NCBI GenBank assembly: GCA_001584585.1
Contig: LSYV01000020.1
Location: 108,498-172,497 of the forward strand
DNA length: 64,000 bases
Direction of reading: 5' to 3'
DNA from: Gonium pectorale
Lineage: Eukaryota > Chlorophyta > Chlorophyceae > Chlamydomonadales > Volvocaceae
Of this stretch, positions 52,067-63,043 are shown piece by piece; position 1 is the stretch's first letter, and every line of letters begins with the position of its first letter. The translations under genes and the position numbers were made by a program. The notes beneath the pieces are model-generated. The model did no database searches. It was not told the origin of the DNA and worked only from the letters and a program-made list of their open reading frames with translations.

Positions 52067-52894
52067 TCAAGAGGCCTTATGCTGGCCCCCTTGTTGGTAG
52101 GCCGCCACCGCCGCGGTCAGAGTGCTGCGCATGTGGCCGCACACCTGCTGCAGGTCCTCACAGGCAGCTTTCACCGCCTCCATGGCAGTCACCTGACCTG
52201 CGCCGTGCAGATCGGGGCCATTCACGGGCGTCAGTATGAAGTCCGCAGCGCCGAGCGCCCGAGCGCACTGTGAACCAACACAAGAAGGCCGCATCGCATC
52301 GGGGCATGTCGTCAGAAGCGTCTGCCGCAGTGGCGTACTGCCGACTGCCGTTCCGCTTTCTTGGGGTACCCCTCCATCGGGGGACCTCTCCCGCGTCACC
52401 TGAGCGCCAAGCAAGCACTCAAGGGCTGCCGAAGGCGTGGAAAGCCACATGACGTAACAGCGCAACGCCCCAATAATGACCAATTGCTGGTCGGGCCACG
52501 TTCGAGTGCCACCGCGCTATGCCCCTCCATCTAGAGCTGCATGCCAGCGCACCAGCCACAGGAGCATGGACATCCGGACGGGTGCTTCCGGGCACCGGGT
52601 CCATCACAGCAACACTTCCGCCCCACATTTGGGACCCCACCTGTTGTCTGAACTCGCAGATTGACAAGCTCCTCTGAGGGATGTGGCATACTGTATCCGC
52701 AGAACGACACGTGGGGGCTGCGGGGCAGTGGGGCCAAGGTTACGTGCCGGCGCTATGAGGCCTAACAGTGAGGGCAACGCCCTAGCGACCCCGCACTTCT
52801 TGTTCAGGAAGAAGCGCAGCCCGTTCGCCAGTGTGTGGTCTTCCTCCTCGATGCTAAATGTTGCGGCGAAGAAGTCCGTTGCCTCCGAGTCCAT
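52067..52894 (-). CDS. RPAC2: RNA polymerases I and III subunit RPAC2 (AC19)
   Basis: Three exons, 52894-52797, 52717-52641 and 52197-52067, encode 101 residues. AC19 pairs with AC40 as the alpha-like platform of Pol I and Pol III. The text FSIEEEDHTLANGLRFFLNK, then NPHVSFCGYSMPHPSEELVN and LRVQTTG is the family signature. FCGY and HPSE favour AC19 over RPB11 (which has FAGY and HPLE). Helix VCGHMRSTLTAAVAAY closes the protein. It is short for the family and lacks the acidic N-terminal extension of many orthologues. The exon 3 acceptor is chosen because only the upstream CAG (before GTCAGGTG) keeps frame. Confidence 0.87.
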
Positions 52895-53239
52895 GGTGGC
52901 GTGTGCTTTGGCAGGGGCGTGTCACAGTGACGGCGGGGCCCTAACAGGCTTCCCAGAGCGAGTGCACGATGCTGCGTAGACTGTCTTTATGGTTTGTAGG
53001 GCGTTATGCTGAAGCCGGGGCGATAGGAGCGGCACGGGGGCGCAGGTGAACCCGCTCGGAAGTTTCGGTAGCGTGGGGCGTAAGAACCGGCTACGTCAGT
53101 AATGTATTTGCAAGTGGGGATGCCAGGTGCGAGCCAATAGGGAAAACAGCGCGCGCCGTACGCCGTAACTCAGCCCGCCGAGCCCTACACTGACCTCCTC
53201 GCCAAACGTGCTCTCCCTTTCTCGTAGATAAGCACCAAA
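52895..53239. promoter_or_regulatory. Bidirectional upstream region of RPAC2 and eL36
   Basis: 345 bp between start codons on opposite strands. The two genes serve ribosome production (rRNA/tRNA/5S transcription and a 60S protein), so joint control from this short region is likely. I cannot identify individual elements. Confidence 0.55.
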
Positions 53240-53729
53240 ATGGTCGCGACGGGCCTTGCCGTGGGCCTCAACAAGGGGCATGTGGTCACCAAGCGGGAGC
53301 AGGCTCTGCGGCCGTCCCGGACCAAGGGGGTAGGCCTGCACTTCCAGCTCTTTTATCACGAATCGAGCCATTGACGCGATGTTCTCCTTGCTCACAGCGC
53401 CTGGGCAAGCGTGTCAAGATGGTCCGCGAGGTTATTCGCGAGGTGGCTGGCCTGGCTCCCTATGAGAAGCGCATTATGGAGCTGCTGAAGGTTGGCAAGG
53501 ACAAGCGTGCCCTGAAGGTCGCCAAGCGGAAGGTAAATGGCGTCGCCTTGGCGGCTGCCGAACTGTCTGCTACGCAATGCTCCCAGAATAGAAGTTATAT
53601 GAAGGTTAACACAGTATATTAAGTATCGGCCTCCGTCCGCAATCCTCTCCGCAGCTGGGCACCCACATCCGCGGCAAGCGGAAGCGGGAGGAGCTTGCCG
53701 GCCTGATGCGCAAGATGGCGAAGAAGTAA
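53240..53729 (+). CDS. RPL36: 60S ribosomal protein eL36
   Basis: Exons 53240-53329, 53398-53532 and 53655-53729 encode 99 residues, the normal length. The protein is a basic component of the cytosolic large ribosomal subunit. The sequence opens [20 protein letters not shown] and contains [40 protein letters not shown] and [14 protein letters not shown], ending MRKMAKK, all typical of eL36. The A-rich start context (ACCAAAATGG) and small introns fit a highly expressed algal gene. It is divergent from RPAC2. Confidence 0.97.
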
Positions 53730-53766
53730 AGCTGATGCGGTATCAGCTTTGCTGCTGGGGGAAGTG

Positions 53767-53771
53767 TGTAA
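53767..53771 (+). terminator. Polyadenylation signal of eL36
   Basis: TGTAA 38 bases after the TAA stop; a short 3' UTR is usual for ribosomal protein genes. Confidence 0.65.
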
Positions 53772-55059
53772 CGCTGCGTCCTCGGCTGCCTGGAACGCTT
53801 CCCGCCTATACCCGCCTATACCCGCGCTCCCCGAACAGCAGCAGCAATGGCAGCAATGGCTGGCGGATCAGCCAAAGGTGCTTCATACGGCCCCAACGTA
53901 CGCGGCGATTCTGGGCCGCCCTGGGAGGGAGCGACTACCCCTGTGGCCTTGCCTGGGAGCGGGTGCCAAACCCACCCCTACCGCGGCGTATCGCCGCGTG
54001 GCAGGCGTCGATGCGCTTCCTAGCGAGCTTGCCACGCTGGAGTGGAAGCCAGGCAAGGCAGCGCCCTGACCCAGGCTGACCCAGAGCGCCCTTGAGGCGC
54101 AACTGGCACGACAGCGGGGCGCGTGGAAAGGCTACGCGTGAGGGCCTTGGCTAAACCGCTGCCGCAGCAACCACAGCTGCTAAAACCCGCAGCTTAGTGA
54201 ATCCTAGTGTGTGCTGAAAAGGAAAACGCATACGACGAGCGAATCCTAGTGTGTGCGATGGCCTCAATAGCCTTAGTGTATCAGCCAGTGTGTAAAGCCG
54301 TGTGCTGCCGGTCGAACCAATCATGATGATCCTCACCCCACCAATGCGAGGGGACAGTGCAGCCGGGATTAGGGTGCGTTGACAGCTTGCTCTTAATGCC
54401 GCCTAGCTTACGGGCCGTGTTTGGGTTTGGATAACAGCCATGCTGTTCGGGATTCCAGACCCAGCCTAAATTGTAGCATCTCTTGCAGCGGGGTCTATGT
54501 ACAGCACGCGGCCCCTCGCATAAGGTCGAGATGTGGGGGACCTGGAAGGGTGCCGAGGGTGCCGTGAGCACTGTACTGTAGGCAACCAGCGTTACGCGTC
54601 AACCCCCGTGAAACCCCCCTTCTAGCTTAACATGGCGTTAACCGCGTGATACCTAGCCAAGTGCCGGTTGGCGGGGTCACGCCAAACCTGCAGCCGCCAG
54701 TTGATGGAGCGGCTCTGGGGGCTGGAATTCAGTGTTCACTGAGTGTGCGGCTAAATGGGTTAATTTATATTGTAATGCCACCATCCATAGTCCGCCGTGG
54801 GAGCAAATTGCGTACCGTACGATGTTGGATCAGGCACGGCCCTGCTTCACAGCTCAGTTCGCTACTATTCCAAAGCGACTGAAAGTCCGTTCGCATCACT
54901 CCCTGCTACTCGGTGTCACCGGTGCAGGCACGTCAGCTTGCTCTTTATTGTGGGGCTCAACCGTGTGCTCCGTGCATAGGACGCAGCAGAGTGAATTCTT
55001 GACTGAGTAAGTCAGGATCGCGTCGGTACCAGCAACGCACTGTTGAGAGGTAGAGGAGG
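53772..55059. other. Intergenic region between eL36 and accD
   Basis: No supported gene. GAATCCTAGTGTGTG occurs twice (about 54197 and 54240), and CCCGCCTATA twice near 53805. Two frames look less random than most: a 106-codon plus frame (53749-54069) and a 96-codon minus frame (54281-54571) with CxxC and Trp/His-rich text. Either could be a transposon relic. Confidence 0.5.
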
Positions 55060-58000
55060 ATGCTCAGCGCTGGAACGTCAAAGGGCTGCTGCGCCCAGCG
55101 CAGCTGCAATGGCCCCAAGCTGGTGCGTGGTCGCGCTGGCGTGGGCTCGCTGGCGAGGGGGCGGGGAGCGGCATGCGGCGCACGGCCGAGCGTGTGCGTT
55201 ACAGCGCGCCTCGCAGCGGGGTTATCCTAGCCGTGAACACAACTGGTATTTGTATTGTTTTGCGTCACAAATTGAACTGATCTCCTGCTCGACAAGCGTT
55301 GTAGGCGTTAGACTCCCGGCCCAAAACCCCGCACGCACACCCTCGCTTGTACGACCCGCCGGCTCGCCCCCGTGCCGCAGGCTCAAGCACCCAAGGCCGT
55401 CGCGTGCAGGACCCCCGCCGGCCGGGCGGCCGGCTCGGTGCTTGCGCACGCTGGTGACGCGAACGGCAGCCTCATCGTGAGCGGCCCCATCTCCGTCAAC
55501 CCCTCCATGTCGCCCGCGCTGGACCCCGTTGCCGCCGCCTCCTCCTCCGCGCCCGCCGGCAAGGCCGTCGATCGCAGCAAGGGCCTGTGGACGCGCTGCG
55601 ACAAGTGCGGCACCATCCTGTACATCAAGCACCTGAAGGAGCACCACCACATCTGCTTTGGCTGCAACTACCACCTGAAGATGTCGTCCTCAGAGCGCAT
55701 TAACCACCTGATCGACGCCGGCACGTGGCGCCCGCTGGACGAGACGCTTTCCCCCGTGGACCCGCTGGAGTTCAGCGACCTCAAGCCTTACACCGACCGC
55801 ATCAAGGAGGCGCAGGAGAAGACCGGCCTGCAGGACGGCGTGCGCACCGGCACCGGCCTGCTGCACGGCATCCCGGTGGCGCTGGGCGTCATGGACTTCA
55901 CCTACATGGGTGGCTCCATGGGCAGCGTGGTGGGCGAGAAGCTGACGCGCCTGATCGAGTACGCGACGCAGGAGGGCATGCCAGTCATCATCGTTTGCAC
56001 CAGCGGCGGTGCGCGCATGCAGGAGGGCATCTTCTCGCTCATGCAGATGGCCAAGATCAGCGCCGCGCTGCACGTGCACCAGAACTGCGCCAACCTGCTC
56101 TACATCGCCATCCTCACCTCGCCCACCACGGGCGGCGTCACCGCCTCGTTCGGCATGCTGGGCGACGTCATCATCGCCGAGCCGCAGGTGGGCGGGAGGC
56201 GGGGGGCGGGAGGGGGGGGCGGAAGGGGGGGGGCGGGGCGACAGGAGGCGGGAGGGGGGAGGCGGGCCGAGTCAGATCGGGTGGGATTGGGCGGGCGATG
56301 GAGCTGTGCGGGACTGAGTTTATGGGAGTTTGGAGATGCGCAGGGTAGGACGGGGCGGGGCCACCAGGGCTTGATGGCACGCGGCAGACGCAAACCGCTC
56401 AGTGACTCACGACGTGCAAGTTGGGTCGCTCGTCAGGGGGCTATCCACGCAAGCAGGCAGGCCAAGGGGCATCGGTCTGTGTTGACGCAGGGACAAGCAT
56501 AGGCGGGAACGGCATTGTAAAGAAAGGCAATGGAGAAGTAGGGCGGCCCGTGTCCTGGTGCGCCCGTCCCGTTGGCCAGTTTGGGGAGGGCATGTGCGCG
56601 CTGGTCCCGGCTTACTGTTTGTCCATGTATTACATCTGCCCCTGCCCCCCGCTCCATGCCACCGCCTCCCCGCCCCCCACCCCAGGCCATCATTGGCTTC
56701 GCGGGTCGCCGTGTGATTGAGCAGACGCTGCAGGAGCAGCTGCCCGACGACTTCCAGGTGGGGCAGGGGCCGGAGGGGTAGGGAGGGAGGAGAGCGGGGG
56801 GTGGGCTGCATGTACATGGGTGGACACTGGACAGCAGCCGAATTGGGCGAATTGGTGGCACCGGCACTGGATTAGGGACACGGTGACCACGCGGTAAAGC
56901 TGGCAGGGAGGACCCGGACAGGGAGGCGGTGAGGCAGGCAAAGGGGCGGGCGCAGCAGGCGTGGGTCAGGTTCCCCCACGGTTGGAAGGCGCCTGGTGTG
57001 GCCAGGCCAGATAGGGCGCTAAGGGCTCGAGGCAGCGGCAGCAGGCTGCTGCAAGCCGCTTTTGGGGGCTCAGCGCTCCCCCGGCGCTGCTTCACGGATC
57101 GCGATGATGGGGCTCGTGGGGCTCAAGAATGGACGCCTTCTGCCGGTATCTGCACGGGTCACGTCCCGGTCCGTAATCGGACACGAACGGCATCGTGGTG
57201 GGAGGAGGGGAGCGTGCCGCCGCCCAAGGGGCGCTGGTGGTGTGACGCTGTCCGCGTGCAGCGTCCAGCCGCCAGCCTGCAGCTGGCAGCGGCAGTCGTG
57301 GAGCTCACCGCTGCCATCCGGCCCTGCGCTCCGGAAGCCGGGCTGAGCCCCCTACCCGTCTCCGCAAAGGGCAGAACAAATACCCTTTCCCCGTCTTCAC
57401 TGCTCCTCCGCTCTCCTCTTCCGCCCCCCTCTTTTGCCCCCCAGACCGCCGAGTACCTGCTGGAGCACGGCCTGCTGGACCTGGTGGTGCCGCGCTCCTT
57501 CCTCAAGGGCGCCCTTTACGAGATCATCGACTTTTACCGGGCCGCACCCTACAAGCGCCGCGGGAGCATCCCCTACGGCGTGCAGCACGGCACCTTCCTC
57601 ACCACCGAGGAGAAGGTGCGGCTTGCGTCGGGGGCCACGGCGGGGCGGCTCCAGGCGGGAGTGTAGCAGTGGGCGGTGCCGCCGCGGCAACCGCAGCGGT
57701 TGCGCACGTGCCGGTTTCAGGTCTTGGGGAATGGCCATTGGAAGGGCATTGGCCAGCGACATCCAGGGCTGACGCGTACACGCCACGCTCTTGGTGGAGC
57801 AGCAGCGGCAGCGGCGGCTCCCGGTCCGCCGTGCCCTGCAGGCTGAGGCGTGACGGGGGCCTGGCCTGGCCTGCAAGCCGGCTGCGCCTCTTGCGCTGCG
57901 CCCTGACCCATGTCGCCAGCTCCCGGGATGCTTGCACCCCCACCCCACGCCCCTTCAACACACCCCGGCCATGTTGGTCCATGAATGCGACGGACCACTG

Positions 58001-58972
58001 GGAGTTGCGGCATCGGGCGACGGAATACCGGGACCCCTGGCCCCTCCTTTCCACCCTCAGCGCTCAGCCTGTTGTTGTTTCAATGGTCGGGAGATGAATG
58101 CGCCCCAGGGCTTCTCTACTGAGCATGCCTTCCAACCCTCTAACCCCCTTGAACCCCCAGGTCCGCCGCCGCTGGGCGACCTGGAGCCGCGGTGGTAACG
58201 GCAACGGCAAGAGCGAGCAGCTGGCGGTGGCGTCCGACTCGAGCACAGTGTCGTACAGGGAGCTGGTGAACAGCTACCGGTGAGGCGTTTGGGGCCGCGG
58301 GGGGTCGAGGGCTTATGGGCGGGGCTTGCGCCATCCAACGAGGGCGAGGGCGCTCCAGCGCCCCGGTTCGGCCGTCCTGCCCCGCCGGCTCCGCCGACCG
58401 GTCACTCGCGCCCATGGGGCCGCTCTATCCCCCCTGGACCCTGGCGCCAAGGGCGGGCGCTCGCCAATACTGCGCTGGTTGCGGGAGCCCGACTGGGCCT
58501 GGCGGTCCGGTTGGGGGCTTCGGGGTTGGGCCCGGCGGGAAGCCCGCTCTGCACGACGCTGTGCCGTCGCTGGCACCGCTGCGAGTCCTTGCCCTTGCTC
58601 TGGCCCTTGCGGTGTTGTTCTGGCCCCGAGGCCCGAGCTGCCGCCTGCCCTGAGACCTCCTTTGCATGCAGTGCCCTGCGTAGCCCCCACGTGCGGCCAA
58701 CGCGAACCCCTCTTGTTCGACCGCGCTTTCACCAACACGGCCACGCACGCTGCCTTAGTTGCCTCCGCCCGCCCGCCCGCAGCACGCTGGTGTCCGGCGA
58801 GGCATCCAGCAACGGCGGCGCCCCCCTGGAGCTGACGGAGCTGCTTGCCGACCCGGAGGCGCTGCCCTCGGCCATGGCGCTGGCGCAGCAGTCCAAGATC
58901 GAGTGGATGCAGCGCACCGAGAAGCTGCTGGGCAGCGAGCAGGAGGCGCAGTACGTCTTCCGCATGAAGTGA
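55060..58972 (+). CDS. accD: Acetyl-CoA carboxylase carboxyltransferase beta subunit, nuclear-encoded
   Basis: Exons 55060-55122, 55381-56187, 56686-56757, 57445-57615, 58161-58279 and 58783-58972 give 473 residues. With the alpha subunit it moves the carboxyl from biotin to acetyl-CoA, making malonyl-CoA for plastid fatty-acid synthesis. The zinc ribbon has Cys94, Cys97, Cys113 and Cys116 (CDKCG ... CFGC). The crotonase-like core has [62 protein letters not shown] and [14 protein letters not shown]. About 85 residues precede the zinc ribbon, rich in Ala, Ser and Arg, fitting a chloroplast transit peptide. Most land plants keep accD in the plastid; green algae of this group have it in the nucleus. 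The C-terminal ~90 residues are an extension beyond the bacterial protein. Exon 1 is chosen because its phase and GTGCGT donor fit; it is the least certain part. Confidence 0.9.
56188..56263 (+). repeat. G-run tract in accD intron 2
   Basis: Runs of 5-9 G separated by one to four bases start directly at the splice donor. This can form G-quadruplexes in the pre-mRNA. Confidence 0.7.
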
Positions 58973-59686
58973 AGGGGAGGGGAAGGCGGAGGGGAGGGGA
59001 GACCGTGGAGCTGGAAGGGGGGCGGGAGCTTGGTCAACAGTAGGGCGGGGGCGCGAAGCAGGCTGTGAGGCGGCACGTCGTCTTGGCTAACGGTATACTG
59101 GCATTGTTTACTAGCGGTGTGGGGCTACTGGCTACACGGGCCGTCAACACAAGAGCGGGTTGTGGGAGTGAGGACTGGAGACCGGCCGTGAGGCTCTTAT
59201 TTCCGTCGGGTGACTTGCGCGGCGGCCCCCGGGTGTGTGGTTTCTGTCGGGCCCTGCCCCGGTATGGGGGGCAGAGGGTGGACCTGCATGCGGGCGGCGC
59301 AGGTATGTGTGCGTTTGCCGGTTGGATCCCGGCACAGAGCAGCTGCTTGGTGAAGCCGCCGTTTTGGGAGCACGCTTTGCGCCGCGGTAAGATTGCGGGT
59401 GATTTGGGTTTAACGACGCGCTTTACGAAGAAGATTTCGGTTGTGCGCACCTGGTGTTGAAGAAGACCACGTATCGAAGAACTTTCTGTGGAAATTATGG
59501 TGTCAGTCAAGGTTTGAAACCGCATATAACCGAGAGCGAAACCTGACTTGAGATGGGCGGCCGGGTGCTGACGCACTCCGAACGGCGCTGGCCAACCATT
59601 TGTGCGGCTGCGTGGTCAGAATGCGACCCAGCTGTAGATATGTGCCAGCTGACGAACGTGGTACAAGAAAACGACCTTGCTCCGTT

Positions 59687-59699
59687 TTACATACTGTAA
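59687..59699. terminator. Bidirectional TTACA...TGTAA polyadenylation element
   Basis: TTACATACTGTAA contains TGTAA on both strands within 13 bases. I saw no nearer TGTAA for accD (stop at 58972) or, on minus, for malate dehydrogenase (stop at 60066), so both convergent genes may end here. Confidence 0.55.
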
Positions 59700-60065
59700 C
59701 ATGAAACCAAAACTCCCCACACACAAGCGAGACACATAGCGATGGCTGAAAGCCTGCCGCGACGCTGAGACCACTGAGTCAGGTGGATAAGCTAGCTCGC
59801 CTGCTCCAGGGCCGCGAAACCATTCCGCAGGGGCCCATCCCAGCTGGGACGGCCCGCTGCCCCAACGCAGCCCAAATACGCGCTCCACTCCCGTCACTCG
59901 GGAAGCGTCCAGCGCATACGTGCCGTGTCCGAAACGGCAGCATCGCACGCCGCCGCCCCTCACACGCCAGCCGTTGGCAGGGGCGCGGCCGCCGCGCCTC
60001 GCATTCTCAGCGAGGCGTGCTGCGGGGCCGGGGGCGCCAGTGCTGGCTCCGGTGCGACCGCCCCC

Positions 60066-63043
60066 TTAGGCGCCCTTGACGAACTGCACGCCCTTCTCGA
60101 TGGACGCGAGCAGCTCGGGCATCATGGCCTTGAGGCCGTCCTTCTCGTAGTCCGTCAGGGTGCCCAGGTCGTGCACCTTGTCCACACCTGGGCGGGGAGG
60201 GGAGGGGAGGGAGGAGGAGGGTTCAGGCGGAGTCGATGAGGCCACCATCCCGCCTGCGGGTCCGACAATTTCTCCTCCTGTTGCGAGTGCCGGGCTCAGA
60301 TCTGTCCCGGAGCGGGAGGGGCACCGCCTGTAGGACGTCGGTCCGGTCGCTGCCGCCGCGCAACAGGTCACGCCCTGCACAGCCATGGCACTAGACGCCG
60401 GGACAGTCCGCCAGTGTTTGCAAAGCCCAAACCTGACGACCACGGCACCAGCCGCCGCGCCCTCTCCTTGCCCACGTTACCCATCGCCCCTGTGCACCCT
60501 CCCTGCAGGACCCCACAAACCCTAATCCGCCTCACCCTCGGTGCTGAGCTTGACCTTGGACGCGAAGTAGGGCGCGTCCGTGATGGTGCTCTCCACGTAG
60601 GTGCACTCCACCACGGGGGTGCCGTTCAGGCCGCGCAGGCACGAGTCGGCGAACAGCGCGGCGGCGTACGCCATGGACAGGGTGGCCGAGCCCTGCGGTG
60701 GGTGGGGGGTTAAGAGCGGGGAGACCACGACGGGGCATGGGCATTGGGTGGGCGCGACAGTGGTGTGCGGCGAGACATGGGGTAAACGGCAAGAATCTTC
60801 GTACGTGAGAAGAGAATCGGGCAGACGGGTGGTTGGCCGGGGGAAAAGGTGCAAAGAATCGCCCCGCTGCTTTCGTGACGCTTTTGTCCGGACATTAGGG
60901 GCGTCCTTCGTGTTGTCCAGGACCGGGTGCGCAGAGACCGGATGCGCTGAGACCGGGTGCGCAGCACAAGTCCAGGCGCGTGCACGCCAAACGAGCCGTG
61001 GGTGGCGGCAGGCCGAACTACATGCAGGGTTGGCAACGAACGCCACGCGGCTGCAGGGCTAAAAAGGAGACGGTCAAACACGGCTGTAGGCCAGCGGCTG
61101 CTCCGCCGGTTAGTAAGTCGCCGACGTGAGGATTCGGTGCGCACAGACGGGGGGACGTGCTCCACCGCCTAGCGCAACTACAGCCGGCGCCTCGCCTACG
61201 GGAGTGCCACCGCGAGCGCCGCGCCCCCAGCCCCCCTCGCCCGGGTCGGGCCGGAGGGTCCGCACGCGTCGGGCCACTGCATTGGCTTGTACGGGCGAGA
61301 CAGCGGGAAAGGGCGCCGCACGGCTGCACTCGATGCCCCGGAGAACGGCCGCCGTTGACGACGAGGGACACCCGAGGAGTGTCGGCCCGGCCTCTTTGAT
61401 CGGTCCCAGCTGCCGTACATACGCTGCCATACACCGCAGCGCTGGCGATAACGCTGGCTCCGGCGGCTCTGTCGGCGCAGGCTGGCCAGGCCCTTGCGCG
61501 GCCCTCCAACGCGCACCCTCCCCGCAGCAGGTATTGGACACATGAGCACAGGTGCCCCGCCCCTCCCGCCTCCGCCCACCTTGCCGGCCTTGGCCTGCAC
61601 CACCTCAGTGCCGCCGTCCTGGGTGCGCTTGGTGAGCGCGTCGAGCACGTCGGCGGGCATAGACACCTTGGGGGTGGCCTGGGGGAGGGAACGGAGGGAC
61701 AAAGGGGAGGAAAGGGTGGGGACTGGGCCAGAGTGGGAGAGAGGGGGCCCTTCAGGAGAGGCGCCCGATGACTACCGGGCAGGCAGGCGGGCCGCTGCCG
61801 CAGCGGTACGGCAGCAGCGGGTTGGTGCCGGCCGGGGTAGCACGCCGTCCACCAGCGACAGCAGCAGCACCAGGCCGCCGTGCGGCAGCCCGACTGCGCT
61901 CCCCGGGCAACGTGATACACCTTTGAAGCCACCCAACCCGGCCCGCACGGCACGTCGTACGTGAGTGCGCCGAGGGCTTCCACCGCTTGATGGCGGTGTG
62001 GCGGAAACGGCGTGTGCGCTGTGCCCAACAAGCGGCTACACATCCACCGAGTCCCGCGGGTGCTTTCTGTCTCCAGAGGCTGCGCTGGTCGCGACGGCCA
62101 TCAGGCCCTTGCGCTACCCCCTGCGCCTGGGCCCGCCCCTGCGCACCTGCGAGAAGAGAGGCAGGATGGTGACGCCAGCGTGGCCGCCCACCACGGGCAC
62201 GTCCACCGAGGCCACGTCCAGGCCGTTCTTCTCAGCGTAGAAGGTCTTGGCGCGCACCACGTCCAGGGTGGTCACGCCCATGATCTTCCGCTTGTCGTAC
62301 ACGCCCATCTTCTTGAGCTGCTCCGCCGCGATCGGCACGGTCGAGTTGACGGGGTTCGAGATGATGTTAAGGACGGCGCCGGGGCAGTGCTTGCCGACCG
62401 CCTCGACCAGGTCGCGAACAATGCCCGCGTTGATCTGTTGCATGGTGGGGGGTTTCGAGGGGTTTAAGGTGGACAATGGCGGGCCATATTGGCGAACAGC
62501 AAATGGCGATTGCGCCCGGCGCACCTTGAACAGATCGTCGCGGGTCATACCCGGCTTGCGGGGCACGCCGGCCGGGATGATGACCAGGTCGCAGCCGCGC
62601 AGAGCCTCGGCCAGGCCCTCCTTGTCGTAGCCCTGCATCAAGGCAAGTAAAGCGTGTGTGAGCAAAACCCCGCCCCTCCTAGATCACCAACTGAGCCTCC
62701 AACCGTAGGAGCATGTTAGGGGTTGCACACCTTTGCCTGGGCCTTGGTGTTGATGTGGCCCACATCAGCAGCAACGCCAGGGGTGCCGGCAATATCGTAG
62801 AGCGACAGCTCGGACACTTGGGCGTTCATCTGCGCCGAGACCCGGGAACAATCGTCGGAACGCCCCGCTACTCGCTTCCTCGAGCGCACTGACCTTCATG
62901 AGCATGGACAGCGGCTGGCCAATGCCACCAGCGGCACCCAGGACGGCCACCTTGCGGCCCGGGCCACCCGCAGCACCGGCAGCAAAGCCGCGCGAGGCAG
63001 CCTGCGCCCACTTGAGCAGAGCCGAGGACGCGTTGGAGGCCAT
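60066..63043 (-). CDS. MDH: NAD-dependent malate dehydrogenase, mitochondrial
   Basis: Exons 63043-62894, 62829-62731, 62632-62525, 62434-62147, 61678-61580, 60692-60536 and 60187-60066 encode 340 residues. The enzyme interconverts malate and oxaloacetate. The nucleotide-binding loop [10 protein letters not shown] is at 36-45. Substrate arginines are Arg108 and Arg114 ([11 protein letters not shown]), and Arg180 in [11 protein letters not shown]. The catalytic pair is Asp177 and His204 ([14 protein letters not shown]), with ISNPVNS at 145-151. The first ~20 residues ([20 protein letters not shown]) form a basic amphipathic presequence with an R-G-F/A cleavage context, so I favour the mitochondrion over glyoxysome or plastid. 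It lacks the extensions of plastid NADP-MDH. The gene converges on accD. Confidence 0.93.

Noticed and set aside
61018..62043. 341-codon minus frame across MDH introns
   Set aside because: It runs through introns in a frame different from the conserved MDH exons, which are fully accounted for by the seven-exon model.
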